A DNA stretch of 64,000 nt from NCBI RefSeq assembly GCF_001598295.1, contig NZ_BCYR01000022.1, positions 1 to 64,000 on the forward strand, given 5' to 3'. Position numbers and translations under genes: made by a program. Shown here one piece after another: positions 9,785 through 17,082 of the stretch. The notes below the pieces were generated by a model. The model saw only the letters and a program-made list of their open reading frames with translations. It searched no databases and was not told the origin of the DNA. The number at the start of each line of letters is the position of its first letter. The stretch's first letter is position 1. The stretch comes from Klebsiella ornithinolytica NBRC 105727 = ATCC 31898. Its GTDB lineage: Bacteria > Pseudomonadota > Gammaproteobacteria > Enterobacterales > Enterobacteriaceae.

Positions 9785-10135
9785 ATGTTTACTGCATTCA
9801 ATGAGAGAAATGATTTCAGTTATGCTTTTGAAAAAATCCGTAACGCGATTTCTTCACCTGGTGAAAGTAATACTTATGCTGCTACAAATCTCGGCCTCGA
9901 CATTCTGGTCCGCAAGTATGAACTGTTCCGCAAGGAACTGGATGCGGCCGGCGAACTGGGCGACTGGGAATATGATCTCGATACCTACAGCCACTGTATT
10001 ACGGTGCTGAAGCGCTACTTCACCGGTAATTCATCCGGGCTGACAGAACGTGATGCCCGGATTTACAGTCATTACCTGCAGACTGAGCACAAAGGGTTTG
10101 TGAAGCTTGCTGAAGAGCTGGCTGCCGGCCGCTGA
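9785..10135 (+). CDS. Uncharacterised small cytoplasmic protein
   Basis: 116 residues, mostly helical, with no signal peptide or membrane segment; family not recognised. The ATG at 9785 follows GAGGAAAGG. Codon use is ordinary enterobacterial. It is 39 bp upstream of a membrane protein gene, and the two probably form a transcription unit leading to resD. Confidence 0.6.
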   Translation: MFTAFNERNDFSYAFEKIRNAISSPGESNTYAATNLGLDILVRKYELFRKELDAAGELGDWEYDLDTYSHCITVLKRYFTGNSSGLTERDARIYSHYLQTEHKGFVKLAEELAAGR

Positions 10136-10174
10136 CTAAGGACAGAGGGCGGGATTTCACATTAAGGAACAATC

Positions 10175-10942
10175 ATGTCAGATGTCATGACAGATTCAGA
10201 ACAAGTTAAAGCAGTTGTGCAGGGGTTTTCTGCATGGATGCCGGTGATATCAACCCTAGCCGGTGGTGTACTGGCTGGCGGCGTGGCTTTACTGGTGAGC
10301 AGGGTGAATCACCGTTACGCCCGGGAACGAGAAGCGACTGCGGCAGCGGAGCGACTGCGCCATGAGCAGCAACTGTCTGAGGATAAACAGCAGAAAGAAC
10401 TTCTTTACATCACCACGGAGCTGGTCTTCCACCTTGAACGTTTCGCTGAGCACTGTGCAAGAGTTGCCACGGATGCCGGTTATGAAGATCGTGACGGTAT
10501 TACCCGGTTTTCAGTGGTACCGGAAGACCTCAGTCTTAGTGCTATCTCAGGTGACTGGCGAGTCCTGCCCCGCCATCTTATGTACCGTATCCGCGAGTTG
10601 CCCGTATTGCAGAACGGTGCTGACAGGGCTGTCAGTTCAGCAGCTGAACATGATGATCCACCTGACTATTCTGATACGTTTTATGAGCGTCGCTATCAGT
10701 ATGCCTGGCTTGGACTGAAAACAATTATTCTTTCCCGGCGGCTGAGAAACCTCGCACAACTCCCTGCAACCCGCCTCGATGCAACGCCCTGGTCGGCACA
10801 GCCTGCTCTCTGGTCGATCTGGCGGCAGGAGCGTAAACGTCGGGCCAAGATAACTATCCTTAATCAGCGCGCGATAGCAGCGTTTCATATCCGGAAACAG
10901 TCCGGTAATAATGATTCAGCCCCTGCAGGAACACCATCATGA
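10175..10942 (+). CDS. Uncharacterised membrane-anchored protein
   Basis: 255 residues. One membrane segment at about residues 22-42 (PVISTLAGGVLAGGVALLV) is followed by a basic, coiled-coil-like stretch (YAREREATAAAERLRHEQQ) and a long cytoplasmic domain. This is a single-pass anchor plus helical domain; function unknown. The stop overlaps the start of resD by 4 bp (ATGA at 10939-10942), so resD expression is coupled to it. Confidence 0.6.
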   Translation: MSDVMTDSEQVKAVVQGFSAWMPVISTLAGGVLAGGVALLVSRVNHRYAREREATAAAERLRHEQQLSEDKQQKELLYITTELVFHLERFAEHCARVATDAGYEDRDGITRFSVVPEDLSLSAISGDWRVLPRHLMYRIRELPVLQNGADRAVSSAAEHDDPPDYSDTFYERRYQYAWLGLKTIILSRRLRNLAQLPATRLDATPWSAQPALWSIWRQERKRRAKITILNQRAIAAFHIRKQSGNNDSAPAGTPS

Positions 10943-11721
10943 TAATGTCATCCCTTCCGGCTGTTTCTCACCAGGGACATTCCTTACAGCTGCCAGTGGC
11001 CATCGATTATCCCGCGGCCCTCGCCCTGCGCCAGATGGCCCTTGTTCAGGACGAACTGCCGAAATACCTGCTGGCGCCGGAAATCAGCGCCCTGCTCCAC
11101 TATGTGCCCGATCTGCATCGCAAGATGCTGCTGGCGACGCTCTGGAACACCGGCGCGCGCATTAACGAAGCGCTGGCGCTGACGCGGGGGGATTTTTCAC
11201 TGGCACCGCCGTATCCGTTTGTGCAGCTGGCCACGCTCAAACAGCGTGCGGAAAAAGCGGCGAGAACGGCCGGGAGAGCGCCCGCCGGCAATCAGGCCCA
11301 TCGTCTGGTTCCGCTATCCGATCACCAGTACGTCAGCCAGCTGCAGATGATGGTGGCCACGCTGAAAATTCCTCTCGAGCGTCGCAACAAGCGGACCGGC
11401 CGAACCGAGAAGGCCCGCATCTGGGAGATTACCGACCGTACCGTACGCACCTGGCTGAATGAAGCCGTTGATGCAGCTGCTGCTGATGGCGTCACATTCT
11501 CGATACCGGTGACACCGCACACGTTCCGGCACAGTTACGCCATGCACATGCTGTATGCCGGCATTCCGCTGAAGGTCCTGCAGAGCCTGATGGGCCACAA
11601 GTCAGTGAGCTCAACGGAGGTCTACACGAAGGTGTTTGCGCTCGATGTGGCGGCACGTCACCGGGTTCAGTTCCAGATGCCGGGGGCCGAGGCGGTGGCG
11701 ATGCTGAAAGAACGAATTTAA
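10939..11721 (+). CDS. resD: ResD-type tyrosine recombinase (plasmid multimer resolution)
   Basis: 260 residues, matching the D protein (ResD) of plasmid F in length and many stretches (LRQMALVQ, YLLAPEISALLHYVPDLH, LLATLWNTGARINEAL). Catalytic residues are visible: Arg in NTGARINEA, His-x-x-Arg in TPHTFRHSYAMH, His in LMGHKSVSS and the Tyr nucleophile in TEVYTKVF. It should resolve plasmid dimers at an rfsF-like site so that copies can segregate. Start is the ATG at 10939 overlapping the preceding stop; an in-frame ATG at 10942 is an alternative. In F it acts beside the replication region; no rep gene is visible here. Confidence 0.92.
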   Translation: MIMSSLPAVSHQGHSLQLPVAIDYPAALALRQMALVQDELPKYLLAPEISALLHYVPDLHRKMLLATLWNTGARINEALALTRGDFSLAPPYPFVQLATLKQRAEKAARTAGRAPAGNQAHRLVPLSDHQYVSQLQMMVATLKIPLERRNKRTGRTEKARIWEITDRTVRTWLNEAVDAAAADGVTFSIPVTPHTFRHSYAMHMLYAGIPLKVLQSLMGHKSVSSTEVYTKVFALDVAARHRVQFQMPGAEAVAMLKERI

Positions 11722-11753
11722 CGGCTACAGGCTGACGCGCAGCAGGCTTGTCC

Positions 11754-11798
11754 AACCCCTTGTCTGTCCAGAAGCGAGTTCTGAACAGACAAGGGGTT
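11754..11798. repeat. 20-bp near-perfect inverted repeat downstream of resD
   Basis: Arms 11754-11773 and 11779-11798 (AACCCCTTGTCTGT... core) pair over 20 bp with one mismatch around GCGAG. It lies between the convergent resD and rpn genes. No T-tract follows on either strand. It could be a bidirectional transcription barrier, a ResD target, or a relic of an element end. Confidence 0.7.
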
Positions 11799-11865
11799 CA
11801 GAATGAAATGCCGGGTAGGTATTTTGCCTCATCCGGGCAGTAAACGCGTTCTCAGGAGGGAAGAA

Positions 11866-12855
11866 TCAGTGGCGGATCTGCGCCAGGTCGTCTTCAGTCA
11901 GACCGGTCATTTTCATCACGGTACTGCGGTCAATGCCGCTCCTGAGCATGGTACGGGCAACTTCCAGCTTGCCTTCCAGTTTGCCTTCCAGTTTTCCTTC
12001 ATTGCGGCCTTTTTCAATACCACGTTGTTCACCTAGTTGGATGCCCTGCTCGAGCCCCTGCTCGATTCCCTGCTGGATACCCTTCTCAATACCTTTCTGC
12101 TCAAGCTGCTGTGCGATGGTCATAAGTGCGTCCCCGTGTTGCGGCACACGCAGTGCCAGTTCGCGTACAAAGGCTTCGGCGTCGGCTGTTTCGCCTGCCT
12201 GCACGATATAGTGTACCAGTGATATGACCTGGGATGAAGACAGGTATCCGGCCAGCAAAATGGGCGCCAGACGGTCAACCAGTTCAGCGAGGTCGCGCTG
12301 ATGAATATGTTTCTGCAGTAAAGTCAGGGCGGCCATACTGCGGTGGCCGGCGATGTCATCATCCGGAATAACGGTCACATCAACCAGCGGGAAAGCGTTG
12401 CTGTAGAGGTTGCCTGCCAGCACGGGGTCGTCAAACTCATCCAGCCAGCGGGTGGAGTACGGATAGGGGCTGCGTTTACCTGTATAGAAAAGGACCGGTA
12501 TCACCAGGGGCAACTTCTTATGGCCCGCTTCCAGATGGCGCTGCATGGCGGCTACTGCGTAACGTATAAGGCGAAACGCCATGTGCCTGTCCGGCGACGA
12601 CTGGTGCTCAATAAGCACGTGAACGTAGCCGTCGCCGCCGGCGGTTTTCAGGCTATAGAGAACGTCGCTGAAATACTGGCGGAGGTCATCCTCAACAAAC
12701 GAGCCGGATTCCAGCTTCAGCGTCGTGAGGTCACAGATGGCACGCAGTTCTGCCGGGAGGTGCAGCTCCATAAAATCCCGGGCTATTTCCGGCTGCGTCA
12801 GGAACTGCCTGAATGTCGCATCGTGGGGTGTGGGCGTGGTGGTTTTCTTTTTCAT
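11866..12855 (-). CDS. Rpn-family recombination-promoting nuclease / putative transposase
   Basis: 329 residues from the ATG at 12855; the frame stays open to 12912 but family members begin at this MKKKTTTPTPHDATFRQFL. Rpn proteins (YhgA-like, PD-(D/E)XK fold) are DNases that promote RecA-independent recombination. LMEL-type helix, ESGSFVEDDLRQYFSDVLY and HVLIEHQSS carry the catalytic D...E-x-Q pattern. The C-terminus is a run of short EGKLEGK and GIEKGIQ repeats, typical of the family's variable tail. An in-frame ATG at 12123 with GGGGA upstream could make an 85-residue C-terminal product, as known for Rpn loci whose internal product is the antitoxin. Confidence 0.9.
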   Translation of the reverse strand: MKKKTTTPTPHDATFRQFLTQPEIARDFMELHLPAELRAICDLTTLKLESGSFVEDDLRQYFSDVLYSLKTAGGDGYVHVLIEHQSSPDRHMAFRLIRYAVAAMQRHLEAGHKKLPLVIPVLFYTGKRSPYPYSTRWLDEFDDPVLAGNLYSNAFPLVDVTVIPDDDIAGHRSMAALTLLQKHIHQRDLAELVDRLAPILLAGYLSSSQVISLVHYIVQAGETADAEAFVRELALRVPQHGDALMTIAQQLEQKGIEKGIQQGIEQGLEQGIQLGEQRGIEKGRNEGKLEGKLEGKLEVARTMLRSGIDRSTVMKMTGLTEDDLAQIRH

Positions 12856-13156
12856 CGGTCCATGCTCTGAAAATAACGTTGTCATAATATCACAGGCAAA
12901 AAATGCTAACATTCGCGTGGAGGGGACTTTCTGTTTCTTCCGAGGGGGGCAGTGCCGGGGTGGTTCTGTCCCCCTCTCCTCTTCCCTGGCATACCATTCA
13001 CTCTACAGTTACAGACGTCTCTGAAGATATTTAAGTGGTCTTGCCGTTTATGGCCTCACATATCTGGTCACATCAGTCCGGAGGCGGAGGAAGCTCCCGG
13101 TATCGTTGACGTATACCCTAATGTTACATATTGGCGAGCGATCTAGGATTGGTTAA
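12856..13156. other. Intergenic region between rpn and the DinQ-like locus
   Basis: About 300 bp with no supportable gene. It contains the upstream region of rpn on the minus strand and no clear repeat or terminator. Short frames here lack ribosome sites. Confidence 0.4.
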
Positions 13157-13181
13157 TAAAAAAGCCAGGGAATCCTGGCTC
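13153..13181 (-). terminator. Terminator of the DinQ-like toxin transcript
   Basis: On the minus strand AGCCAGGATTCCCTGGCT forms a 7-8 bp stem followed by TTTTTTATT. It begins 18 bp after the stop codon of the 25-residue peptide, so it ends a short, compact transcript typical of type I toxin mRNAs. Confidence 0.85.
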
Positions 13182-13197
13182 TTGGGTGAGCTGGTTG

Positions 13198-13275
13198 TTA
13201 GAAGAACCAGCGAATTAACTCTAAAAGCACAATGAGCGCTTTCAGAGTCTGGATGACTTTTGTAAGAGTCTCCAT
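13198..13275 (-). CDS. DinQ-like type I toxin peptide (DqlB-like), 25 residues
   Basis: Too short for routine gene calling. The frame runs ATG 13275 to TAA 13198 and gives a 25-residue hydrophobic peptide with a polar start (METLTKV) and a membrane helix ALIVLLELIRWFF. This closely parallels the ALIALLELIRFLL helix of the E. coli SOS-induced toxin DinQ, and plasmid DinQ-like toxins have been named DqlB. It should insert in the inner membrane and depolarise it when not repressed. A strong ribosome site (AAGGAG, about 6 bp before ATG) lies in a hairpin, and a terminator follows at once. Expected role: plasmid stabilisation under antisense-RNA control. Confidence 0.8.
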   Translation of the reverse strand: METLTKVIQTLKALIVLLELIRWFF

Positions 13276-13278
13276 TTT

Positions 13279-13296
13279 CTCTCCTTTTCTGGAGAG
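13279..13296 (-). promoter_or_regulatory. Hairpin sequestering the ribosome site of the DinQ-like toxin
   Basis: On the mRNA CTCTCC pairs with GGAGAG around AGAAAA, so the AAGGAG ribosome site is inside the stem. Such self-sequestration is typical for DinQ, Tis and Hok-type toxin mRNAs, whose full-length form is inactive until processed. Confidence 0.7.
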
Positions 13297-13348
13297 TAGA
13301 ACACCGAATGAACCCTTCCACTCTGTCATTCGGTTTTTAATCTTTAAT

Positions 13349-13575
13349 GTCAGTTAAAGATAGTTCCACTCAGGTAATGGTACTGACTCAGCACCACCTG
13401 TTAGTCAGCCAGAGTCTAATCAATGTGTTAGCTGGCTCTTGTAAATCAGATTGATCAGAGTAAAGAGTGGGGGGTATCATTCAACCGTCAGTTAAAGATA
13501 GTTCCATTCCAGATCTGAGTACCAGCTTAGTTTTGGATGTAAAAAAGCCCGATCACCAGTCGGGCTTTTTTACAT
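13349..13575 (+). ncRNA. Candidate antitoxin RNA region (duplicated 20-mer, strong terminator)
   Basis: The 20-mer GTCAGTTAAAGATAGTTCCA occurs twice (13349-13368 and 13488-13507). A bidirectional terminator at 13541-13574 (GCCCGA-loop-TCGGGC, flanked by AAAAAA and TTTTTT) follows the second copy. The E. coli dinQ locus has two tandem related small RNAs (agrA, agrB) divergent from the toxin, so the duplicated block upstream of this toxin gene is the natural place for the antitoxin. Exact ends and promoter cannot be set from sequence alone. Confidence 0.4.
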
Positions 13576-13920
13576 CTAAACCCGCCTGAAGTCTTATCAT
13601 CCGCTGCCTTGACCCCAATTATGGGTTAATTTATTACTGTAACGCATTCCTAATAATCGCGATTTTATTGATTCAGAACAAAGTAAAAATGTCAGAGTAC
13701 AAGTGAAGGGCGCTTGCGCTAAATGTAAATTTATACGATTAAAAAAAGATCATTTTTACTACTAACAGTTATTCCTGTTCTTAGTCATTCATCTGAACGA
13801 GCTCTTGAAACAGTCATCGTCTGGTCGCATTAAACCGTAAGCGGAGGAAGAACCCATAACCTAATGTTATCGTTCGAAGCGGTAGGCTATGAGATCTCAA
13901 ACCTCAACATTTAGTTTTAT
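13576..13920. other. Intergenic region upstream of the parFG centromere
   Basis: About 345 bp, AT-rich, without a supportable gene. It holds a few stray short inverted repeats but nothing with clear periodicity before the array that starts at 13929. Confidence 0.4.
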
Positions 13921-13928
13921 ACTCATTT

Positions 13929-13968
13929 GAGCTTTTGAGCTTTTGAGCTTTTGAGCTTTTGAGTTTAT
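13929..13968 (+). repeat. parH-type centromere: GAGCTTTT tandem repeat
   Basis: Four GAGCTTTT units followed by GAGTTTAT start at 13929, 13937, 13945, 13953 and 13961, an exact 8-bp period. ParG of TP228 recognises ACTC/GAGT tetramers spaced by short AT-rich linkers, so this array about 100 bp before parF is the likely centromere. Confidence 0.75.
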
Positions 13969-14006
13969 GTGTGTTTTTGCTTTTGCTCATATTAATATAA
14001 TGGTAG

Positions 14007-14034
14007 ACTCAAAAACTCATAGGAGTAATTGAGT
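14007..14034 (+). promoter_or_regulatory. parFG operator: four ACTC/GAGT boxes at 8-bp spacing
   Basis: ACTC at 14007 and 14015, then GAGT at 14023 and 14031, again exactly 8 bp apart, lie immediately before parF. They are the expected sites for ParG autorepression of the partition operon. TATAAT-like bases (13992-14000, AATATAATG) precede them. Confidence 0.75.
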
Positions 14035-14058
14035 AAAAACACAAGTGGGGTTATGAGT

Positions 14059-14679
14059 ATGAAGGTTGTTTCTTTCCTTAATCCGAAGGGTGGCTCAGGT
14101 AAAACCACCGCAGTTATTAACGTTAGTACAGCAATGGCTCGTGCAGGATACAACATCGCCGTTGTGGATACAGATCCACAGATGAGTCTGACTAACTGGA
14201 GTAAATCAGGCAAAGCCGCATTTGATGTGTTCACGGCTGCGTCTGAGAAAGATGTTTATGGCATCAGGAAAGATCTTGCTGAATACGACTTCGCCATAGT
14301 TGATGGCGCCGGTTCGCTTTCTGTAATTACTTCTGCTGCAGTAATGGTCAGCGATTTAGTTATCATTCCGGTTACTCCCAGCCCACTTGATTTTTCCGCA
14401 GCGGGAAGCGTTGTCACAGTCCTTGAAGCTCAGGCATATAGCCGGAAAGTAGAAGCTCGTTTTCTCATAACTCGAAAAATCGAGCAGGCAACCATGCTAA
14501 ATGTTTTAAAAGAAAGCATTAAAGACACTGGTGTCAAACCATTCCGAACGGCAATTACTCAACGCCAAATTTATGTTAAGTCAATTCTGGATGGTGACAG
14601 TGTATTTGAATCTAATGATGGGGCCGCTAAAGGTGAAGTGGAAATCCTTACAAAAGAAATAGTTAAAGTTTTTGAGTAA
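14059..14679 (+). CDS. parF: ParF-type partition ATPase (ParA family, type Ib)
   Basis: 206 residues from the ATG at 14059, the same length as TP228 ParF; the frame also offers ATG 14053 and TTG 14029. The deviant Walker A motif NPKGGSGKTT (Lys10 and Lys15) and DTDPQMSLTNW follow the ParF sequence closely. It is a Walker-type ATPase that polymerises with ParG and moves plasmid copies apart before division. It is followed by parG 49 bp later. AT-rich composition marks it as a distinct module. Confidence 0.95.
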   Translation: MKVVSFLNPKGGSGKTTAVINVSTAMARAGYNIAVVDTDPQMSLTNWSKSGKAAFDVFTAASEKDVYGIRKDLAEYDFAIVDGAGSLSVITSAAVMVSDLVIIPVTPSPLDFSAAGSVVTVLEAQAYSRKVEARFLITRKIEQATMLNVLKESIKDTGVKPFRTAITQRQIYVKSILDGDSVFESNDGAAKGEVEILTKEIVKVFE

Positions 14680-14728
14680 TTACACTTTTACTTATAAACT
14701 CAAATGAGTAAATGAAAAGGGGGAGTCT

Positions 14729-14959
14729 ATGGCTCTTGAAAAGGCCCATAGTGGTAGTAAAAAAATGACCTTTGGTGAGAATAGAGATCTTGAAAGAGTG
14801 GTCGCTACTCCAGCTTCATCAGGTAAGAGCAAGCGTGTTAACGTCAATTTTGATGAGGTGAAACATACCAGATTTAAAGCTGCTTGCGCGAGAAATGGAA
14901 CTTCAATAACGGATGTGATTAGCAAGCTTGTAGATGACTGGCTTAAAGAAAATGAATAA
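14729..14959 (+). CDS. parG: ParG-type centromere-binding protein
   Basis: 76 residues, equal to TP228 ParG. A flexible basic N-terminus (KKMTFGENRDLERVV) should stimulate ParF. The ribbon-helix-helix C-terminus (KRVNVNFDEVKHTRFKAAC, then TSITDVI) binds the ACTC/GAGT boxes at 13929-14034. It couples the plasmid to ParF and represses the operon. Confidence 0.95.
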   Translation: MALEKAHSGSKKMTFGENRDLERVVATPASSGKSKRVNVNFDEVKHTRFKAACARNGTSITDVISKLVDDWLKENE

Positions 14960-14968
14960 TTGAGATCT

Positions 14969-14993
14969 AAGCAGTGATAGAATTTCACTGCTT
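14969..14993 (+). terminator. Hairpin ending parFG
   Basis: AAGCAGTGA pairs with TCACTGCTT (9 bp, 7-base loop) 10 bp after the parG stop. The tail is not T-rich, so termination strength is uncertain. Confidence 0.5.
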
Positions 14994-15001
14994 AAATGAA
15001 G

Positions 15002-15909
15002 TCAATGCCGGGTGATGCCGCTGACGTCTTGTTCGGGCAGTAAAGCGTGTCCAGTGGGTGTCATCAGTTTCTCTGTTGCCAGATTGCCGTAATAAGGCTC
15101 GTTGATGGCGAACGGCGACGTTTTAATGAAAGCCGAGATATGCCGGCAGTACTGGTGCTCTCCGCGCAGCTTCTCTGCTGCGCGTTCTGCATGCTGGCAG
15201 ACGGCCTGACGCATGGCTTCATACGTTGTGACGCGTTCTCCGAAAGAACGACTGCAGACAATCTGCTGTTTGGGCGGGGGCGCTTCTTCCAGCGAGATGC
15301 ACGGCTCTCCGTTCAGTTCACGAACCGTTCTCTCCAGTACCACATTGAAGTTTTTCCGGATGAAGGTCGGATTCGCGCGCGCCAGCTGCAGCGCGTTGGT
15401 GATACCCATTGTCCCCAGCGTCTTCGAAATTCTCCGGCCCACGCCCCAGATTTCTTCCACCGGCTGCAGTGAGAGCAGTTTCTCCGTCCGGCGGGGATTG
15501 CCCGGGGTCAGGGCCAGCACGCCACCAAATTGCGGCCATTCTTTTGAAGCCCACTGGGCTGACTTCGCCTGCGTTTTGGTAGGGCCCATACCGACACCGA
15601 TGGTGAGTCCCGTACCGTTGCCAACATGGACACGCAGCTGCTGGCCGAAGTCTTCAAAGTCAATGCAGCTGTTGATGCCCCGGATATCCAGAAACATTTC
15701 ATCGATTGAATACTGTTCCACGCGTGGCGCCAGCTCTTCCAGATGAGTCATCACCCTGGCGGACATCGAGGCGTACAGCTCATAGTTACTGGAGAACACG
15801 TGCAGCTTCTCAGGGAACTGCGCGTCCTTCAGCCGGAACCACGGCACCCCCATTTGAATACCAAGACGTTTCGCTTCTTTTGAGCGGGCGATAACGCAGC
15901 CGTCGTTGT
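15002..15909 (-). pseudogene. umuC: umuC, central fragment (error-prone DNA polymerase V subunit), interrupted
   Basis: Codes for Y-family polymerase V catalytic sequence from NDGCVIARSKEAKRLG through the active-site SIDEMFLDI to CSRSFGERV and TSPFAINEPYYGN. The first 34 residues lie separately at 18841-18940, split off by the 2,931-bp insertion. The C-terminus is also lost: after EKLMTPT the last roughly 95 residues of a 422-residue UmuC are replaced by 14 unrelated ones before the stop at 15002. Even precise excision of the element would therefore not restore a full-length protein, which would lack the beta-clamp/RecA interaction end. Confidence 0.9.
15904..15909. repeat. Target-site duplication, left copy
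   Basis: CGTTGT directly abuts the left end of the insertion and is repeated at 18841-18846. Removing the element and one copy rejoins umuC in frame (SNN-DGC). Confidence 0.85.
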
Positions 15910-16179
15910 ATCTGAATGCCACTAACAGTTAGTAATATTTAAATGATTGTTTTAAATATATATTTAATTACTAACTTTTTCTGCGTGTTAGTTCTTGGAG
16001 GGATGCTTTAGTTAGCAAGTTATAAATAGGCGAACGCTCAGTCACCATCCGTTGTGTGCCAGAAGCGGAACTTGCTTACATCGTGCTATGTTAGTTTACT
16101 GGGAGCAGGTCAGCGGCTCTTTTCGTCTTGCAGAAGCTTCCTGTATCGCTCGTATTGCGCACTCTGAGTTAAGGACCGT

Positions 16180-17082
16180 ATGACTACAAATCAGTTTTAT
16201 GAACTCTATCGCCATCTCGGCACATTACGAACCGATGCCAGCAATATTCATCTCGTTATCGAGAAACTGACTCTGTTGTGCCGCGAAACAAAAACATCGT
16301 CATCCCCAGAAGAATGCCTGCTTGCCGCAGACAACTGCCTGCATGAAATCAGCAATTCTGCTTCACTTTTTGCAGTCGCTCTCTCCTGCTGGCTTACGGA
16401 TGATGAGTACCATGGACTCGCGAAGGCCCTTGCAGATAAGGCAAGTGTGAACCACTTACAGGCGGAAAACCCACTGGCGTATGACCTTTCCTCTCTGGAT
16501 GAATCACGCGCCATCCTGGCGGCATGCAGACTCTGCGCACTGCATGTTTCCCCAGCCATCTCGCTCGGCTGGGCCTTAAGCCTGGCAACCGCACACCCAG
16601 CAAGTGCCCCGGCACTAAATGCGGCAAGAGCACTCGTGCTGCATCACATGCAGGAGTATCCATGGACCACGCTGCGACTACTTTCCAGCCTGAAATCTCC
16701 GTTTACCTCGCTTGAAATAGCTAAAATGGCGCTGGCTCAACTGGAACAACAGCAAAATCATCTGAATGTACTACCAGTGCTTCGTGAGTTTGCAATGCCT
16801 CCCGAGATGCGGCTGATGTATGCTAGTCTCAAGCGCAGTGAGAATCGTGATATTCAACGGCACTCAGAAGAAAAATCCATTTTTGGCCAGCTTTTCACGA
16901 AGCAGTATTTCAAGTACGCCAGCAAAACTGCGTTAGAATTTTCTGTCGGTGACGACGTCAAAGAAACCACGTTGGAAATGACACCCTTCCAAGTTGAAGT
17001 TGAGTTACCCATCACCTGGCGCACCGATCCTCTTTCCGGTGAACTGACCAGAAAAAGATTGTGGAAAGGAAAGCTGAAATGA
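16180..17082 (+). CDS. Uncharacterised protein, first gene of the two-gene element
   Basis: 300 residues, family not recognised. Almost wholly helical for residues 1-215 (LYRHLGTLRTDASNIHLVIEKL, then helical-repeat-like NAARALVLHHM), then a beta-rich end with matching strands (TALEFSVGD, EMTPFQVEVELPITWR) and a basic tail. No signal peptide or membrane segment. The ATG at 16180 follows TTAAGGA. It overlaps the second gene by 4 bp (ATGA), so the two products are made together and probably act together. Confidence 0.65.
   Translation: MTTNQFYELYRHLGTLRTDASNIHLVIEKLTLLCRETKTSSSPEECLLAADNCLHEISNSASLFAVALSCWLTDDEYHGLAKALADKASVNHLQAENPLAYDLSSLDESRAILAACRLCALHVSPAISLGWALSLATAHPASAPALNAARALVLHHMQEYPWTTLRLLSSLKSPFTSLEIAKMALAQLEQQQNHLNVLPVLREFAMPPEMRLMYASLKRSENRDIQRHSEEKSIFGQLFTKQYFKYASKTALEFSVGDDVKETTLEMTPFQVEVELPITWRTDPLSGELTRKRLWKGKLK

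Noticed and set aside
11754..11798. Terminal inverted repeat of an insertion sequence
   Set aside because: The two arms are only 5 bp apart with no gene or flanking duplication between; not an insertion.
13124..13321. 65-codon frame overlapping the DinQ-like toxin
   Set aside because: No ribosome site of its own and no resemblance to a protein; at most a leader frame. The 25-residue frame has the toxin signature and the ribosome site.
13929..13968. Possible CRISPR array
   Set aside because: Units are only 8 bp with no spacers; it is the parH-type array before parF.
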